The position numbers and the translations under genes are program-made. A stretch of DNA of 18,060 nucleotides from Desulfobulbaceae bacterium (GTDB lineage: Bacteria > Desulfobacterota > Desulfobulbia > Desulfobulbales > SURF-16): the NCBI GenBank assembly GCA_024763115.1, contig JANTGB010000009.1, forward strand, positions 1 to 18,060. Reading direction: 5' to 3'. This document shows, in pieces, positions 7,555-15,242 of this stretch; the first letter of the stretch is position 1, and each line of letters starts with the position of its first letter. A model generated the notes under the pieces. That model worked only from the letters and a program-made list of their open reading frames with translations. It did not search any database and was not told where the DNA came from.

Positions 7555-8244
7555 ATGATTCTAGGTAAACCAGACATCGAGGCCGGGGTTGACTGGCGGA
7601 AGATAGATACGGTTCTGCTTGATATGGATGGAACCCTGCTTGATAAGCATTTCGATGATTATTTCTGGGAAGAATATGTTCCCGAGATCTATGCCGCGAA
7701 AAATAAAATTTCTATTTTTACGGCGGAAGAAGAATTACTGGCCCGATATAAAGCCAAAGAAAGAACCCTGGACTGGACCGACCTTGATTTCTGGTCAAAA
7801 GAACTTGACCTTGACATAGCCGGGCTTAAGAAAAAGGTAAATTACCTAATCAAGATTCACCCTTATGTAATTGATTTTATTGAATTTTGCAAAAGAAACG
7901 AAAAGAAAATATACATGGTGACCAACGCTCACAGTAAAACTCTGAAAATAAAAATGGACAAGACCGGAATTGCCGACCTGTTTGACGGGATAATATGCTC
8001 TGAAGAAATTGGTCTGCCAAAGGAAGAAAAAGAATTCTGGGCCCGGCTCCGTGAAAAAATAGACTACCAAAAGGAAAAAAGTCTGCTGGCCGATGATAAT
8101 GAAAATATTCTGAAGTCGGCGATGGAGTATGGCTTTCCCAGAAAAAATTTAATTTATGTTGCTAAATCGAGCAGTACAATGCCGGTAATACATTCAAAAA
8201 AATTCCCCTCAATTATATTTTTCAAGGAACTGATAGAAGAGTAA
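7555..8244 (+). CDS. yrfG: HAD-family GMP/IMP nucleotidase (YrfG-like)
   Basis: A 229-residue HAD phosphatase. Motif I DMDGT (23-27), motif II VTNAH, motif III around LPKEEKEF and motif IV ADDNE are all present. From memory, the opening VDWRKIDTVLLDMDGTLLD and the following FDDYFWEEYVPEIYAAKN closely match E. coli YrfG, which dephosphorylates GMP and IMP. The role here would be purine nucleotide turnover. No strong ribosome site is seen before the ATG (upstream context GAGACAAAAA). Distinction from other HAD nucleotidases rests on this remembered resemblance. Confidence 0.85.
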   Translation: MILGKPDIEAGVDWRKIDTVLLDMDGTLLDKHFDDYFWEEYVPEIYAAKNKISIFTAEEELLARYKAKERTLDWTDLDFWSKELDLDIAGLKKKVNYLIKIHPYVIDFIEFCKRNEKKIYMVTNAHSKTLKIKMDKTGIADLFDGIICSEEIGLPKEEKEFWARLREKIDYQKEKSLLADDNENILKSAMEYGFPRKNLIYVAKSSSTMPVIHSKKFPSIIFFKELIEE

Positions 8245-8408
8245 TTATCAACTTCAGAGGGATCAGAAAATTTGTGGATAAAGACAATTTACCAATGAGT
8301 TAAAAGGTGCATTCGCTTCGTTCAAACAGTTCATCCGCCAACCTCGGCAAATCCTTAAAAAAGATAACTGCGTATTTGTCCGAATGGGCCGAAATTGTTC
8401 TTAGGCAC

Positions 8409-8450
8409 AAAAATAAAAAGGTAGAGACAAGGCATGCCTTGTCTCTACCT
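8409..8450 (-). terminator. Perfect 32-bp palindrome plus T-run: terminator
   Basis: AGGTAGAGACAAGGCA (8419-8434) is followed directly by its exact reverse complement (8435-8450). On the minus strand the hairpin runs into TTTTTATTTTT (8419-8409), a strong rho-independent signal for the large gene ending at 8486. The GTAGAGAC...GTCTCTAC core resembles a palindromic repeat type found dispersed in cyanobacterial and other genomes (general knowledge). On the plus strand no clean T-run follows, so termination of yrfG transcripts here is less sure. Confidence 0.75.
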
Positions 8451-8485
8451 GAGAATAGTTATGTTTTAACTATAACTATAAAAAG

Positions 8486-11400
8486 TTAATTCACAGCCAT
8501 ATAGCCAACCACCTCGCTTGTATGGGATATCTCCGGGTCACGGGACTGCTCTTCTTCAATCCGCACCATTAAGCCATCTATTCCCAGCTCATTACAGCGA
8601 ACAACCGAAGTATCGGCACCATCCAGGGTCTGCATATCAGCCAATACCACAGGAGCGGCCGTAAAGTTTGCGCTTAAATTAACAGTAGTATATCCATGCT
8701 TAACTTGGTCGGCAGTTCGACCGACCTCATAAGTCATGTCACCGATAGTTCCCACTGAAGGCTCCCAGGCAATATAGGAAACAGTTTCAAAGGCGTGTTC
8801 GTAACTGTTGGACTCTTGTTCCCTCATCCTGAAAGAAAAACCGGAAACAGTAACTCCCTTCATCCTCAGGGCAACAACGTCGGCTTCATTACTACTGACC
8901 AGGGACAAGTTGACAACAGGCACGACATTGAACTCACTATTGAAACTGATATTATCAAAACCTGCTATGGCCTGGGAATCAAAGAAACCCGCCTCGATTT
9001 TTGTCCCGTCATCCAGGGCGTAACTCCCCTTTTCCATTACCATGTAGTTGACTGATTCCGTTGCATGAATATTATCCTGGTAATCCCATTCGCGCAGCTG
9101 GATATCAAATCCGGCCTGATCAACATTTGTCACCCGGACAACGCAGGGTTCACTATCATTCTGGGTGACAATTCGGGCAACAACCACCGGATTTATAAAA
9201 TCCTTATTAAAAAGAACCCGCTGCTGATCGGCCCCAAGCTCCAGTATACCGGTTTCAAGAACAGGACTATCCGGATGAGATGTACTGTCTGCCGGGTCAA
9301 AGTTATGCGCTACTTCCAGGCCGTCAAGATAGCCGTCATTATCGGAATCGCTGTCCAATAGATTAATAGTTCCGTCATTATCAGGGTCGGCATTCCACCT
9401 GTCGCCCCAGTAGTCGACCTCAGCACCATCAGCCAGGCCATCAGCATCCGTATCGTTTAAACTGGGATGAGAGCCATAGATGTTTCGTTCATCAAACGTG
9501 GTCAGGCCGTCCTGATCCTCGTCTGCATCAAGATTAATTACGGCAAAAGCCATAAAGCCTGCAACTTCAGTGGTATGGGACGTCTCATTGTCCTTGGACT
9601 GTTCTTCTGCTATCTTAAGATTAACAGAGGAACCATTTAACCCGGCCAAACGAAGATTGGCGGAGTCTGCTCCATCAGTACTCTGCATATCGGCGACAAA
9701 AACCGGAGCACGATCAAAATATTCACTAAATACTACTGTCAGCCATTCATGGGTAAGAGTGTCAGCTGTTTTACCGATTTCATAACTGAGATCTCCTATC
9801 AGGCCGCTTGAAGGCTCCCAGGCAATATAGGCTATTGATTCCAGAGCATGTTCCTTGCTGTTCGCTTCCTGTTCCTGCAGGGTAATCTTAAAACCGCTGG
9901 TGCTGATATTACGAATTCTATCAACAACCGCATCAACCTCATTCGTCGTAACTACAGAGGCTGCTACCACAGGAATCAGGTTAAACTCCTGAGCAAAGTC
10001 TACAACAGTAAAACTGTCCACCATGTCGGTTTCAATAAAACCGGCCTCAACCAGTGAACCATCAGCCAGTTTAAAACCGCCACGTTCAACCGCGATAAAA
10101 TTTACGCTTTCATCAGCATGGTTATCCTCTAGAAAATCCCAGTTCTGGAGCCTAATCTCAAATCCGGCACTGTTAATATTCCTGATCCGGACAACACAGG
10201 GATTCTGATCATTAGTGGAGGCAGGTTTGGCAATTACCACCGGATCAACAAAGGTATTAGTGAACATGACCTGCTGCCACGCACTGTTTACGGAAATCTC
10301 GCCGAATTCCAGCTCAAAAGCCGGCTCAACTTGATTTATTGTTATTGAAATAGTAGCAGGAGCGGAAACAGCGCCGGCTGAATCATTGACCTGAAACTGA
10401 AATTCATCAACGCCATATACTCCGGCAGCCGGAATATATTGATAAGTGCCGGCAGCAGCATCGGTAATTGTTACCGTACCCAAGGCGGCATCGGCGACAA
10501 TCGTATAAGTCAAAGTGGCATCGTCGATATCGCTGCCGACAAGCATACCGGTTGCCTCAGTGTCCTGGTCAAGAATCAGATCCCCGGATACGGCAACAGG
10601 CAAATCATTAACCGGAAATATTTCAATGGAAACTGCGGCAACATTGGAATCCGTATACCCATCATTAACCTGAAAGGTAAATCGATCCGAGCCATAGGCA
10701 TTGGGCAGCGGGGTAAATGTATAAGAGCCGTCAGCGCTGTTAAGCTCTACAATCCCCAAAGAGGCATTACTGACAATCTTGTAAAGCAGATTATCACCAT
10801 CATTATCTACTGCGCTGAGTTGACCGCTGAATGATTGATCTTCATTCAAATTCACGGTATCATTATTAGCTACGGCAATATCATTTACTGAACTGATGTT
10901 GATCGTCACCGTGGCAATATTTGATTCACCGTTCGCGTCTATGACCTTATAGGTAAAATTGTCGGTTCCGTAAATATTTGCCTGAGGAGTGTAGCTGAAA
11001 CTCCCGGCGGCCTGATCAAGCAAGGTCACATTTCCCAGGGAAGGATTGCCGACGATCTCATAGGTAAGAGGTAAATTATTCGAGCTGCTGCCGTCTAACT
11101 GTTCAGCGGCTACAGTATCTTCACTGATGGTTATGGTCATGTCATTGGCCTGGGGTGGAACTGCATCCAGCGGACAGGTCCAGACAATCTCATCAGTAAA
11201 ATCACTTTCCAAACCATCCGTATTATAAGCTGTGGCGGCAAAATAATAGGTAGTGCCGCCTGTCAGCCCGGAAATGGTGTAGTAAATTTCATTAATAACC
11301 GCCTCGGGGTTCCCGGTATCAACAATTGTGGTATAATTACGACTGGAAATACCATAGTAAATTTTATAACCGGCAAGATTTGTCTCGCTGTTGGGAATCC

Positions 11401-11503
11401 AGGAAAAATGGGCATCCCCGCCATAGACTGGTGGGCTTATGCCAAAGAAAAAAACAAAGAAAAACGGCAGTGAAAAACAACTACAAAATTTTTTAAACAA
11501 CAT
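8486..11503 (-). CDS. Secreted modular adhesin-like protein with H-type-lectin-like repeats
   Basis: A 1005-residue exported protein. Residues 1-28 form a Sec signal peptide (KK, then a Phe-rich core, cleavage near VYG). Then come one fibronectin type III domain (about 30-109) and three cadherin/Ig-like repeats (about 115-207, 208-299, 300-392), each with the YGxDxFxFxVxD signature. A first block (396-656) and a second (747-1005) each hold three roughly 80-residue repeats with pattern F..PVV.A...T.......VR..N....GF.I.L.E.......H..E...Y.A, which resembles H-type lectins. Between them lies an acidic thrombospondin-type-3 calcium-binding segment (657-745; DADEDQDG, DTDADG, DPDNDG, DSDNDG). No membrane anchor or sorting tail is seen; the protein ends inside the last repeat. 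AGGAGG lies 7 bases before the ATG. A riboswitch and sigma-54-type promoter precede it. A matrix or glycan-binding role is inferred. Confidence 0.88.
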   Translation of the reverse strand: MLFKKFCSCFSLPFFFVFFFGISPPVYGGDAHFSWIPNSETNLAGYKIYYGISSRNYTTIVDTGNPEAVINEIYYTISGLTGGTTYYFAATAYNTDGLESDFTDEIVWTCPLDAVPPQANDMTITISEDTVAAEQLDGSSSNNLPLTYEIVGNPSLGNVTLLDQAAGSFSYTPQANIYGTDNFTYKVIDANGESNIATVTINISSVNDIAVANNDTVNLNEDQSFSGQLSAVDNDGDNLLYKIVSNASLGIVELNSADGSYTFTPLPNAYGSDRFTFQVNDGYTDSNVAAVSIEIFPVNDLPVAVSGDLILDQDTEATGMLVGSDIDDATLTYTIVADAALGTVTITDAAAGTYQYIPAAGVYGVDEFQFQVNDSAGAVSAPATISITINQVEPAFELEFGEISVNSAWQQVMFTNTFVDPVVIAKPASTNDQNPCVVRIRNINSAGFEIRLQNWDFLEDNHADESVNFIAVERGGFKLADGSLVEAGFIETDMVDSFTVVDFAQEFNLIPVVAASVVTTNEVDAVVDRIRNISTSGFKITLQEQEANSKEHALESIAYIAWEPSSGLIGDLSYEIGKTADTLTHEWLTVVFSEYFDRAPVFVADMQSTDGADSANLRLAGLNGSSVNLKIAEEQSKDNETSHTTEVAGFMAFAVINLDADEDQDGLTTFDERNIYGSHPSLNDTDADGLADGAEVDYWGDRWNADPDNDGTINLLDSDSDNDGYLDGLEVAHNFDPADSTSHPDSPVLETGILELGADQQRVLFNKDFINPVVVARIVTQNDSEPCVVRVTNVDQAGFDIQLREWDYQDNIHATESVNYMVMEKGSYALDDGTKIEAGFFDSQAIAGFDNISFNSEFNVVPVVNLSLVSSNEADVVALRMKGVTVSGFSFRMREQESNSYEHAFETVSYIAWEPSVGTIGDMTYEVGRTADQVKHGYTTVNLSANFTAAPVVLADMQTLDGADTSVVRCNELGIDGLMVRIEEEQSRDPEISHTSEVVGYMAVN

Positions 11504-11510
11504 AACAGAT

Positions 11511-11560
11511 CCTCCTGTCTAATGCCATGAGTAGCATCAGTCAGGAAGGGCTGATCCTAC
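11511..11560 (-). promoter_or_regulatory. Putative riboswitch expression platform (ribosome-site sequestration)
   Basis: On the minus strand GTAGGATCAG (11560-11551) pairs with CTGATGCTAC (11540-11531), nine of ten pairs, leaving a 10-base loop. The loop holds CCTTCCTG (11549-11542), which complements the ribosome site CAGGAGG (11517-11511) over seven pairs with one wobble. This would be an H-type pseudoknot hiding the ribosome site. The stem shares its first two bases (11560-11559) with the aptamer P1 helix, giving a possible switch. There is no T-run, so control of translation is more likely than termination. Confidence 0.35.
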
Positions 11561-11654
11561 CCGGCAACCTCGCAACCGTATTTTCACAATATTGCGAAAA
11601 CTTAGGCCGATGGCTTTGCGTCCCGCCCTTTAAGACGGTTTGCCTTTTTCGAGT
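11559..11654 (-). ncRNA. Cyclic di-GMP-I riboswitch (GEMM-I) aptamer
   Basis: Conserved GEMM-I blocks occur in the right order on the minus strand: GGCAAACC (11644-11637), GGGACGCAAAGCC (11624-11612), GGCCTAAG (11608-11601), a P3 hairpin (11600-11581, near-perfect palindrome), and GGTTGCCGGGT (11569-11559). P1 closes with ACTCG (11654-11650) against CGGGT (11563-11559). The P2 stem is CCGTC/GGCGG with a UAAA loop instead of the usual GNRA. By alignment to the Vibrio Vc2 aptamer the ligand-contacting bases G20, A47 and C92 map to 11644, 11617 and 11564. A G at position 20 predicts c-di-GMP rather than cyclic AMP-GMP as ligand. It lies 55 bases before the start of the secreted protein gene. Confidence 0.92.
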
Positions 11655-11704
11655 ATTAAAAAATTAAAACATTTTCCTGAAGTACATCCTGGTCGACTAA
11701 ATAG

Positions 11705-11720
11705 AGCAAAAGTCGTTCCA
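11705..11720 (-). promoter_or_regulatory. Sigma-54-type -24/-12 promoter
   Basis: On the minus strand TGGAACG (11720-11714), ACTT, TTGCT (11709-11705) matches the sigma-54 consensus TGGCACG-N4-TTGCW with one mismatch, and the GG and GC doublets are exactly 10 bases apart as required. Transcription would start near 11695, about 40 bases ahead of the aptamer. No activator binding site was identified upstream, though repeat copies lie there. Confidence 0.55.
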
Positions 11721-11736
11721 TTATCAAAAAAAATAG

Positions 11737-11830
11737 TAATTATTCAGCCAATGGTAAAAAATATCGTAACTATTCATGAGGTAAGCGTCCTAACTTCGCT
11801 AACCCCTGTAACTGAGCAGTATCTATTCAG
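11737..11830 (+). repeat. Second cluster of TAACTATTCAG-type repeats
   Basis: TAATTATTCAG (11737-11747), TAACTATTCAT (11767-11777) and TATCTATTCAG (11820-11830) are each one mismatch from the motif bounding the element at 2688-3066. The middle copy continues as TGAGGTAAGCG and matches the flank of the copy at 2688, including the preceding GTAAAAAA, apart from a 12-base insertion there. The rest of 11831-11960 shows only a small GCACC/GGTGC hairpin and no gene. Confidence 0.5.
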
Positions 11831-11960
11831 TTGTGCCTCAGCTGTGCGGTGCACCATACTGGTGCCAGGCAAGACAAGCTGGGTAACCACCGGTTAAAGA
11901 CAGGGCATAAACTTAGACTCCGGATGAAGTGGAGCTGCATAATTAAAAATTTATAAAAAA

Positions 11961-14900
11961 ATGTCTCTTATCTTTCACAGCAGTAACCGACTGGAAAACC
12001 TGACCGCGACCTTTGCCAAGTCTTGCGCGGCCCGGCATACTTCACCCTTTGCCCGTGATATTATTGTGGTGCAGACCATGGGCATGGATCGCTACCTGTC
12101 TCTACGGGTTGCCGATTACTGCGGCATCAGCGCCAACCTGGAATTTCTCTTTCCTAATGCCGTTATCGACCGGCTCTTTGCCATTGTTCTGCCCGAACTT
12201 GCCGACAATGCCGCAAATCCGCAAAGCCCGAATCTCCGGCAAATCATGGAGCTTTTGCCCGACCTGTGTCAGGCCCCGGAAACTGCTGATATTTTTTCTC
12301 CGGTTAATAACTACCTGGCCGACGACGAAAACGGCTTAAAACTCTATCAACTTGCCGGGAAAATTGCCGACCTATTTGATCAGTACCAGATTTATCGCCC
12401 GGAAATGATCCTGGCCTGGGATAAAGACAACAACTGGTTCAAGAAAAACTTGTCCTATGATAAAGTTCACGCCTGGCAGCAGGTTCTCTGGCAGCGGCTT
12501 AAACCCGAAAAAGACAATCTGCCTCACCGGGCCGCAGCCGGGCGGAAATTCATGGCCCGAATGGCCGATATCCCGCCCCATGAGGCTGCTCGTCTTCCCG
12601 AACATATCACTATCTTCGGCGTGTCGGTAATTCCCGATTTTTATTTAAAAATTTTTCAGGCCGCATCCCAGGCCATAAACATTGACTTTTTTCTGCTGTC
12701 CCCCTGCCGGGAATACTGGGGTTACATCAAAACCGGCAGAGAAATTAAACGGGCTGAACAGTGGAGCGGAAAAAATGCCCGGGAACTGCTGCTGGAAGAG
12801 GTTAATCCCCTGCTTGCCTCCCAGGGCGTCCTTGGCCGGGATTTTCTTAATATGATTCTTGAGCTTGACCATTATGAATTAAAGGAGAACTTTACCGCTC
12901 CTGTTCCGGGAACCTGTCTACAGACTATTCAGGCTGACCTGCTGAACCTGATCAATCCCCTGGAACAAAAAGACGAGACCCGGGGCAGCCCTGATGACGG
13001 GTCAATTCAAATTCATTCCTGCCACGGCCCTCTGCGTGAGGTTGAACTGCTCTATGACCGTCTCCTGGCAATATTAGCACAGGATCCCAGTCTCAGCCCG
13101 GCCGATATCCTGGTCATGACTCCTGATCTTGCCACCTATGCGCCGCTGATTCGAGCCGTTTTCACTGATCCCTATGATGAAAATACCCTTATCCCTTTTT
13201 CCATTGCCGATACAGGGCCGAACCGGGAAAAGACAATTATGGATGGTTTTGATAATCTTCTTCATATAATGACAGGCAGATTTCAGGCTCCGGAAATTAT
13301 CTCTCTGCTCGATAATCCGTTAATTGCAGCTAAATTTTCTTTTACAGATCAAGATATTGCCGTTATCCGCGGCTGGCTGCAGGGAGCTGGTATCCGTTGG
13401 GGAATAAACAGGGATATGATGAAAGAACTGGATCTGCCTCCTTTAACGGAAATCAGCTGGCAGGCAGGCCGGGAACGGCTGCTGCTGGGCTATGCCATGG
13501 CTGCCGAGCCCCTGACCGCGTTTGACGATGTTTACCCCTATGCAGATTTTAATGCAGACGACAGCCTGCTGCTGGGCGGTTTTCTAGATTTTCTTGACCT
13601 GCTGATCTCCTTCCGGAGCCAGGTAACCAAAAGACACTCCCTGCTCAAATGGCAGAAAATTCTCGCTGCAATCCAGGCAAATTTCTTCAGCAGTGAACCG
13701 CCCTTTACCGAGGCCTATGCCGGCCTGGCCAAGCTACTTAGTGATCTTGGCGGCCAGGAAGAAGAGCAGACCAGCATCCGGCTGAGTCTGGAAATAATCC
13801 GGGCAACCCTGCGGCAGAGTTATGAGGGCAGGCTCCATTCCCGGGGATTCATGGGCTCGGGCGTTACCTTTTGCGCCATGCTGCCCATGCGCAGCATTCC
13901 CTTTAAGGTCATTGCCATGATCGGCATGAATGATACCACCTTTCCCCGCCTGAAAAAAAACCTCGAATTTGACCTGACCATGGTGGAGCCCCGCCCCGGC
14001 GACCGTAACCCCAGGGAAAACGACAAGTACCTTTTCCTGGAAACATTTATCTCGGCCCGCAGAATTTTTTATCTCAGTTACTGCGGCCTGTCGCTGCAGA
14101 ATAACAGTCCGGCCCCGCCTTCGGTCCTGGTCAGCGAACTGCTTGATTACCTGGCTGTACGCTATAATCTCACCCAGGCGGAAAAGGAAAAGCTGATAAT
14201 AAAACACCGGCTGCACCCCTTTAATGAAATATATTTTCAGCCTGATTCCGCGCTCATCAGTTTTTCGGCGGAAAACAGCCGGGCCGCCCAGGCAAGGGCG
14301 GAAAAGCATAAGCCTTTGCCCCGGTTTCTACAGCGCCCCCTGGCCCGCCCCCTGGAAAAAATCACCACAATCAGCCTGGAGAGCCTGATCGCCTTTTTTA
14401 AACATCCGGTTAAATTTATTTATAACCGGATCCTGGGAATATATCTAAATAACCGGGACGAGATAATCAGCGGCTCAGAGATATTTATCCCTGATGCCCT
14501 GGAGGATTATCAGCTTAAGGAAGAACTCATGTCCCGCCCGGAAAGGGGCCCGGCAGAAGTCAAGGCCAGGGCGAAAATGCTGGCTGCCTGCGGCAGAATG
14601 CCCCTGGCTAATCCCGGCGACTTTTATCTGGAAGAGCTTCAGGAAGAAATCATTGCCCGGCAGAACCGGCTGAGCAGATATCTGGCCGAGCCCCTGGCTC
14701 CGGTTCCAGTGCGGATAAAGCTGGAATCGGGCATAAACATCACCGGTGTCCCGGCTGATCTTTACCGGCAATGCCAGTTATTATTCCGGCCGACAAAACT
14801 TGGGGCTAAAAAGGGGCGCAAAGGTTTCAAAATTCAAAAGAAAAAAGATCTGATCCAGGGCTGGGTTCTGCATCTGGCGGTCAACTGTCTGGCGGATTTA

Positions 14901-15242
14901 CCCCATACCACTATGGTTGCCGGAATCGACCCCGGCAGCGCCCTGTTTGCTCCGCTTGACAATGCCGGGGAACTGCTGGACGAACTTGTTGATATCTACT
15001 TAAACGGCCAGGAACGGGTCATGCCCTTTTTCCCGCAATATTCCCTGGCCCTGGCCGAAGGAGACAGGCCGGATAAATTGCCGGGCCGCTGGGCAAATGA
15101 TAAATTTGATGGGGCCGCGGATATATATTATTCCCACTGTTTTGGTAAAGCCATGCCGCTTGATGATGAATTTATTGATCTTGCCGAAAAAATCGGAACT
15201 CCGCTATACCGACAGGTGACCCTCGCCCCGGAGGGGATATAA
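11961..15242 (+). CDS. recC: Exodeoxyribonuclease V subunit RecC
   Basis: A 1093-residue RecC, near the usual 1120. It is the Chi-scanning scaffold of RecBCD, built from degenerate helicase and nuclease folds. Family landmarks visible are the opening SSNRLENL (7-14) with VVQTMGMDRYLSL and ISANLEFLFP just after, the CHGPLREVELLYDRLL segment at the start of the second helicase-like lobe, SPADILVMTPD, and the strongly conserved GVTFCAMLPMRSIPFKVIAM with GMNDTTFPR. There is no clear ribosome site before the ATG. Its stop overlaps the recB start by one base (TAATG). Codon use is visibly richer in GC-ending codons than the par-pyr operon. Confidence 0.95.
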   Translation: MSLIFHSSNRLENLTATFAKSCAARHTSPFARDIIVVQTMGMDRYLSLRVADYCGISANLEFLFPNAVIDRLFAIVLPELADNAANPQSPNLRQIMELLPDLCQAPETADIFSPVNNYLADDENGLKLYQLAGKIADLFDQYQIYRPEMILAWDKDNNWFKKNLSYDKVHAWQQVLWQRLKPEKDNLPHRAAAGRKFMARMADIPPHEAARLPEHITIFGVSVIPDFYLKIFQAASQAINIDFFLLSPCREYWGYIKTGREIKRAEQWSGKNARELLLEEVNPLLASQGVLGRDFLNMILELDHYELKENFTAPVPGTCLQTIQADLLNLINPLEQKDETRGSPDDGSIQIHSCHGPLREVELLYDRLLAILAQDPSLSPADILVMTPDLATYAPLIRAVFTDPYDENTLIPFSIADTGPNREKTIMDGFDNLLHIMTGRFQAPEIISLLDNPLIAAKFSFTDQDIAVIRGWLQGAGIRWGINRDMMKELDLPPLTEISWQAGRERLLLGYAMAAEPLTAFDDVYPYADFNADDSLLLGGFLDFLDLLISFRSQVTKRHSLLKWQKILAAIQANFFSSEPPFTEAYAGLAKLLSDLGGQEEEQTSIRLSLEIIRATLRQSYEGRLHSRGFMGSGVTFCAMLPMRSIPFKVIAMIGMNDTTFPRLKKNLEFDLTMVEPRPGDRNPRENDKYLFLETFISARRIFYLSYCGLSLQNNSPAPPSVLVSELLDYLAVRYNLTQAEKEKLIIKHRLHPFNEIYFQPDSALISFSAENSRAAQARAEKHKPLPRFLQRPLARPLEKITTISLESLIAFFKHPVKFIYNRILGIYLNNRDEIISGSEIFIPDALEDYQLKEELMSRPERGPAEVKARAKMLAACGRMPLANPGDFYLEELQEEIIARQNRLSRYLAEPLAPVPVRIKLESGINITGVPADLYRQCQLLFRPTKLGAKKGRKGFKIQKKKDLIQGWVLHLAVNCLADLPHTTMVAGIDPGSALFAPLDNAGELLDELVDIYLNGQERVMPFFPQYSLALAEGDRPDKLPGRWANDKFDGAADIYYSHCFGKAMPLDDEFIDLAEKIGTPLYRQVTLAPEGI

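Noticed and set aside
8273..8281. TGTGGATAA, a perfect DnaA box (TTATCCACA on the minus strand), near the parABS locus
   Set aside because: A single box without neighbours or an AT-rich unwinding tract is expected by chance and does not make an origin.
8307..8489. A 60-residue plus-strand reading frame across the palindrome region
   Set aside because: It runs through the 32-bp palindrome, has no ribosome site, and gives no recognisable protein.
11640..11897. An 85-residue plus-strand reading frame upstream of recC
   Set aside because: It covers the antisense of the riboswitch and the repeat copies, with no ribosome site or protein-like composition.
13734..14309. A 191-residue minus-strand reading frame opposite recC
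   Set aside because: It is antisense to the conserved core of RecC and its translation resembles no protein; a by-product of codon bias.
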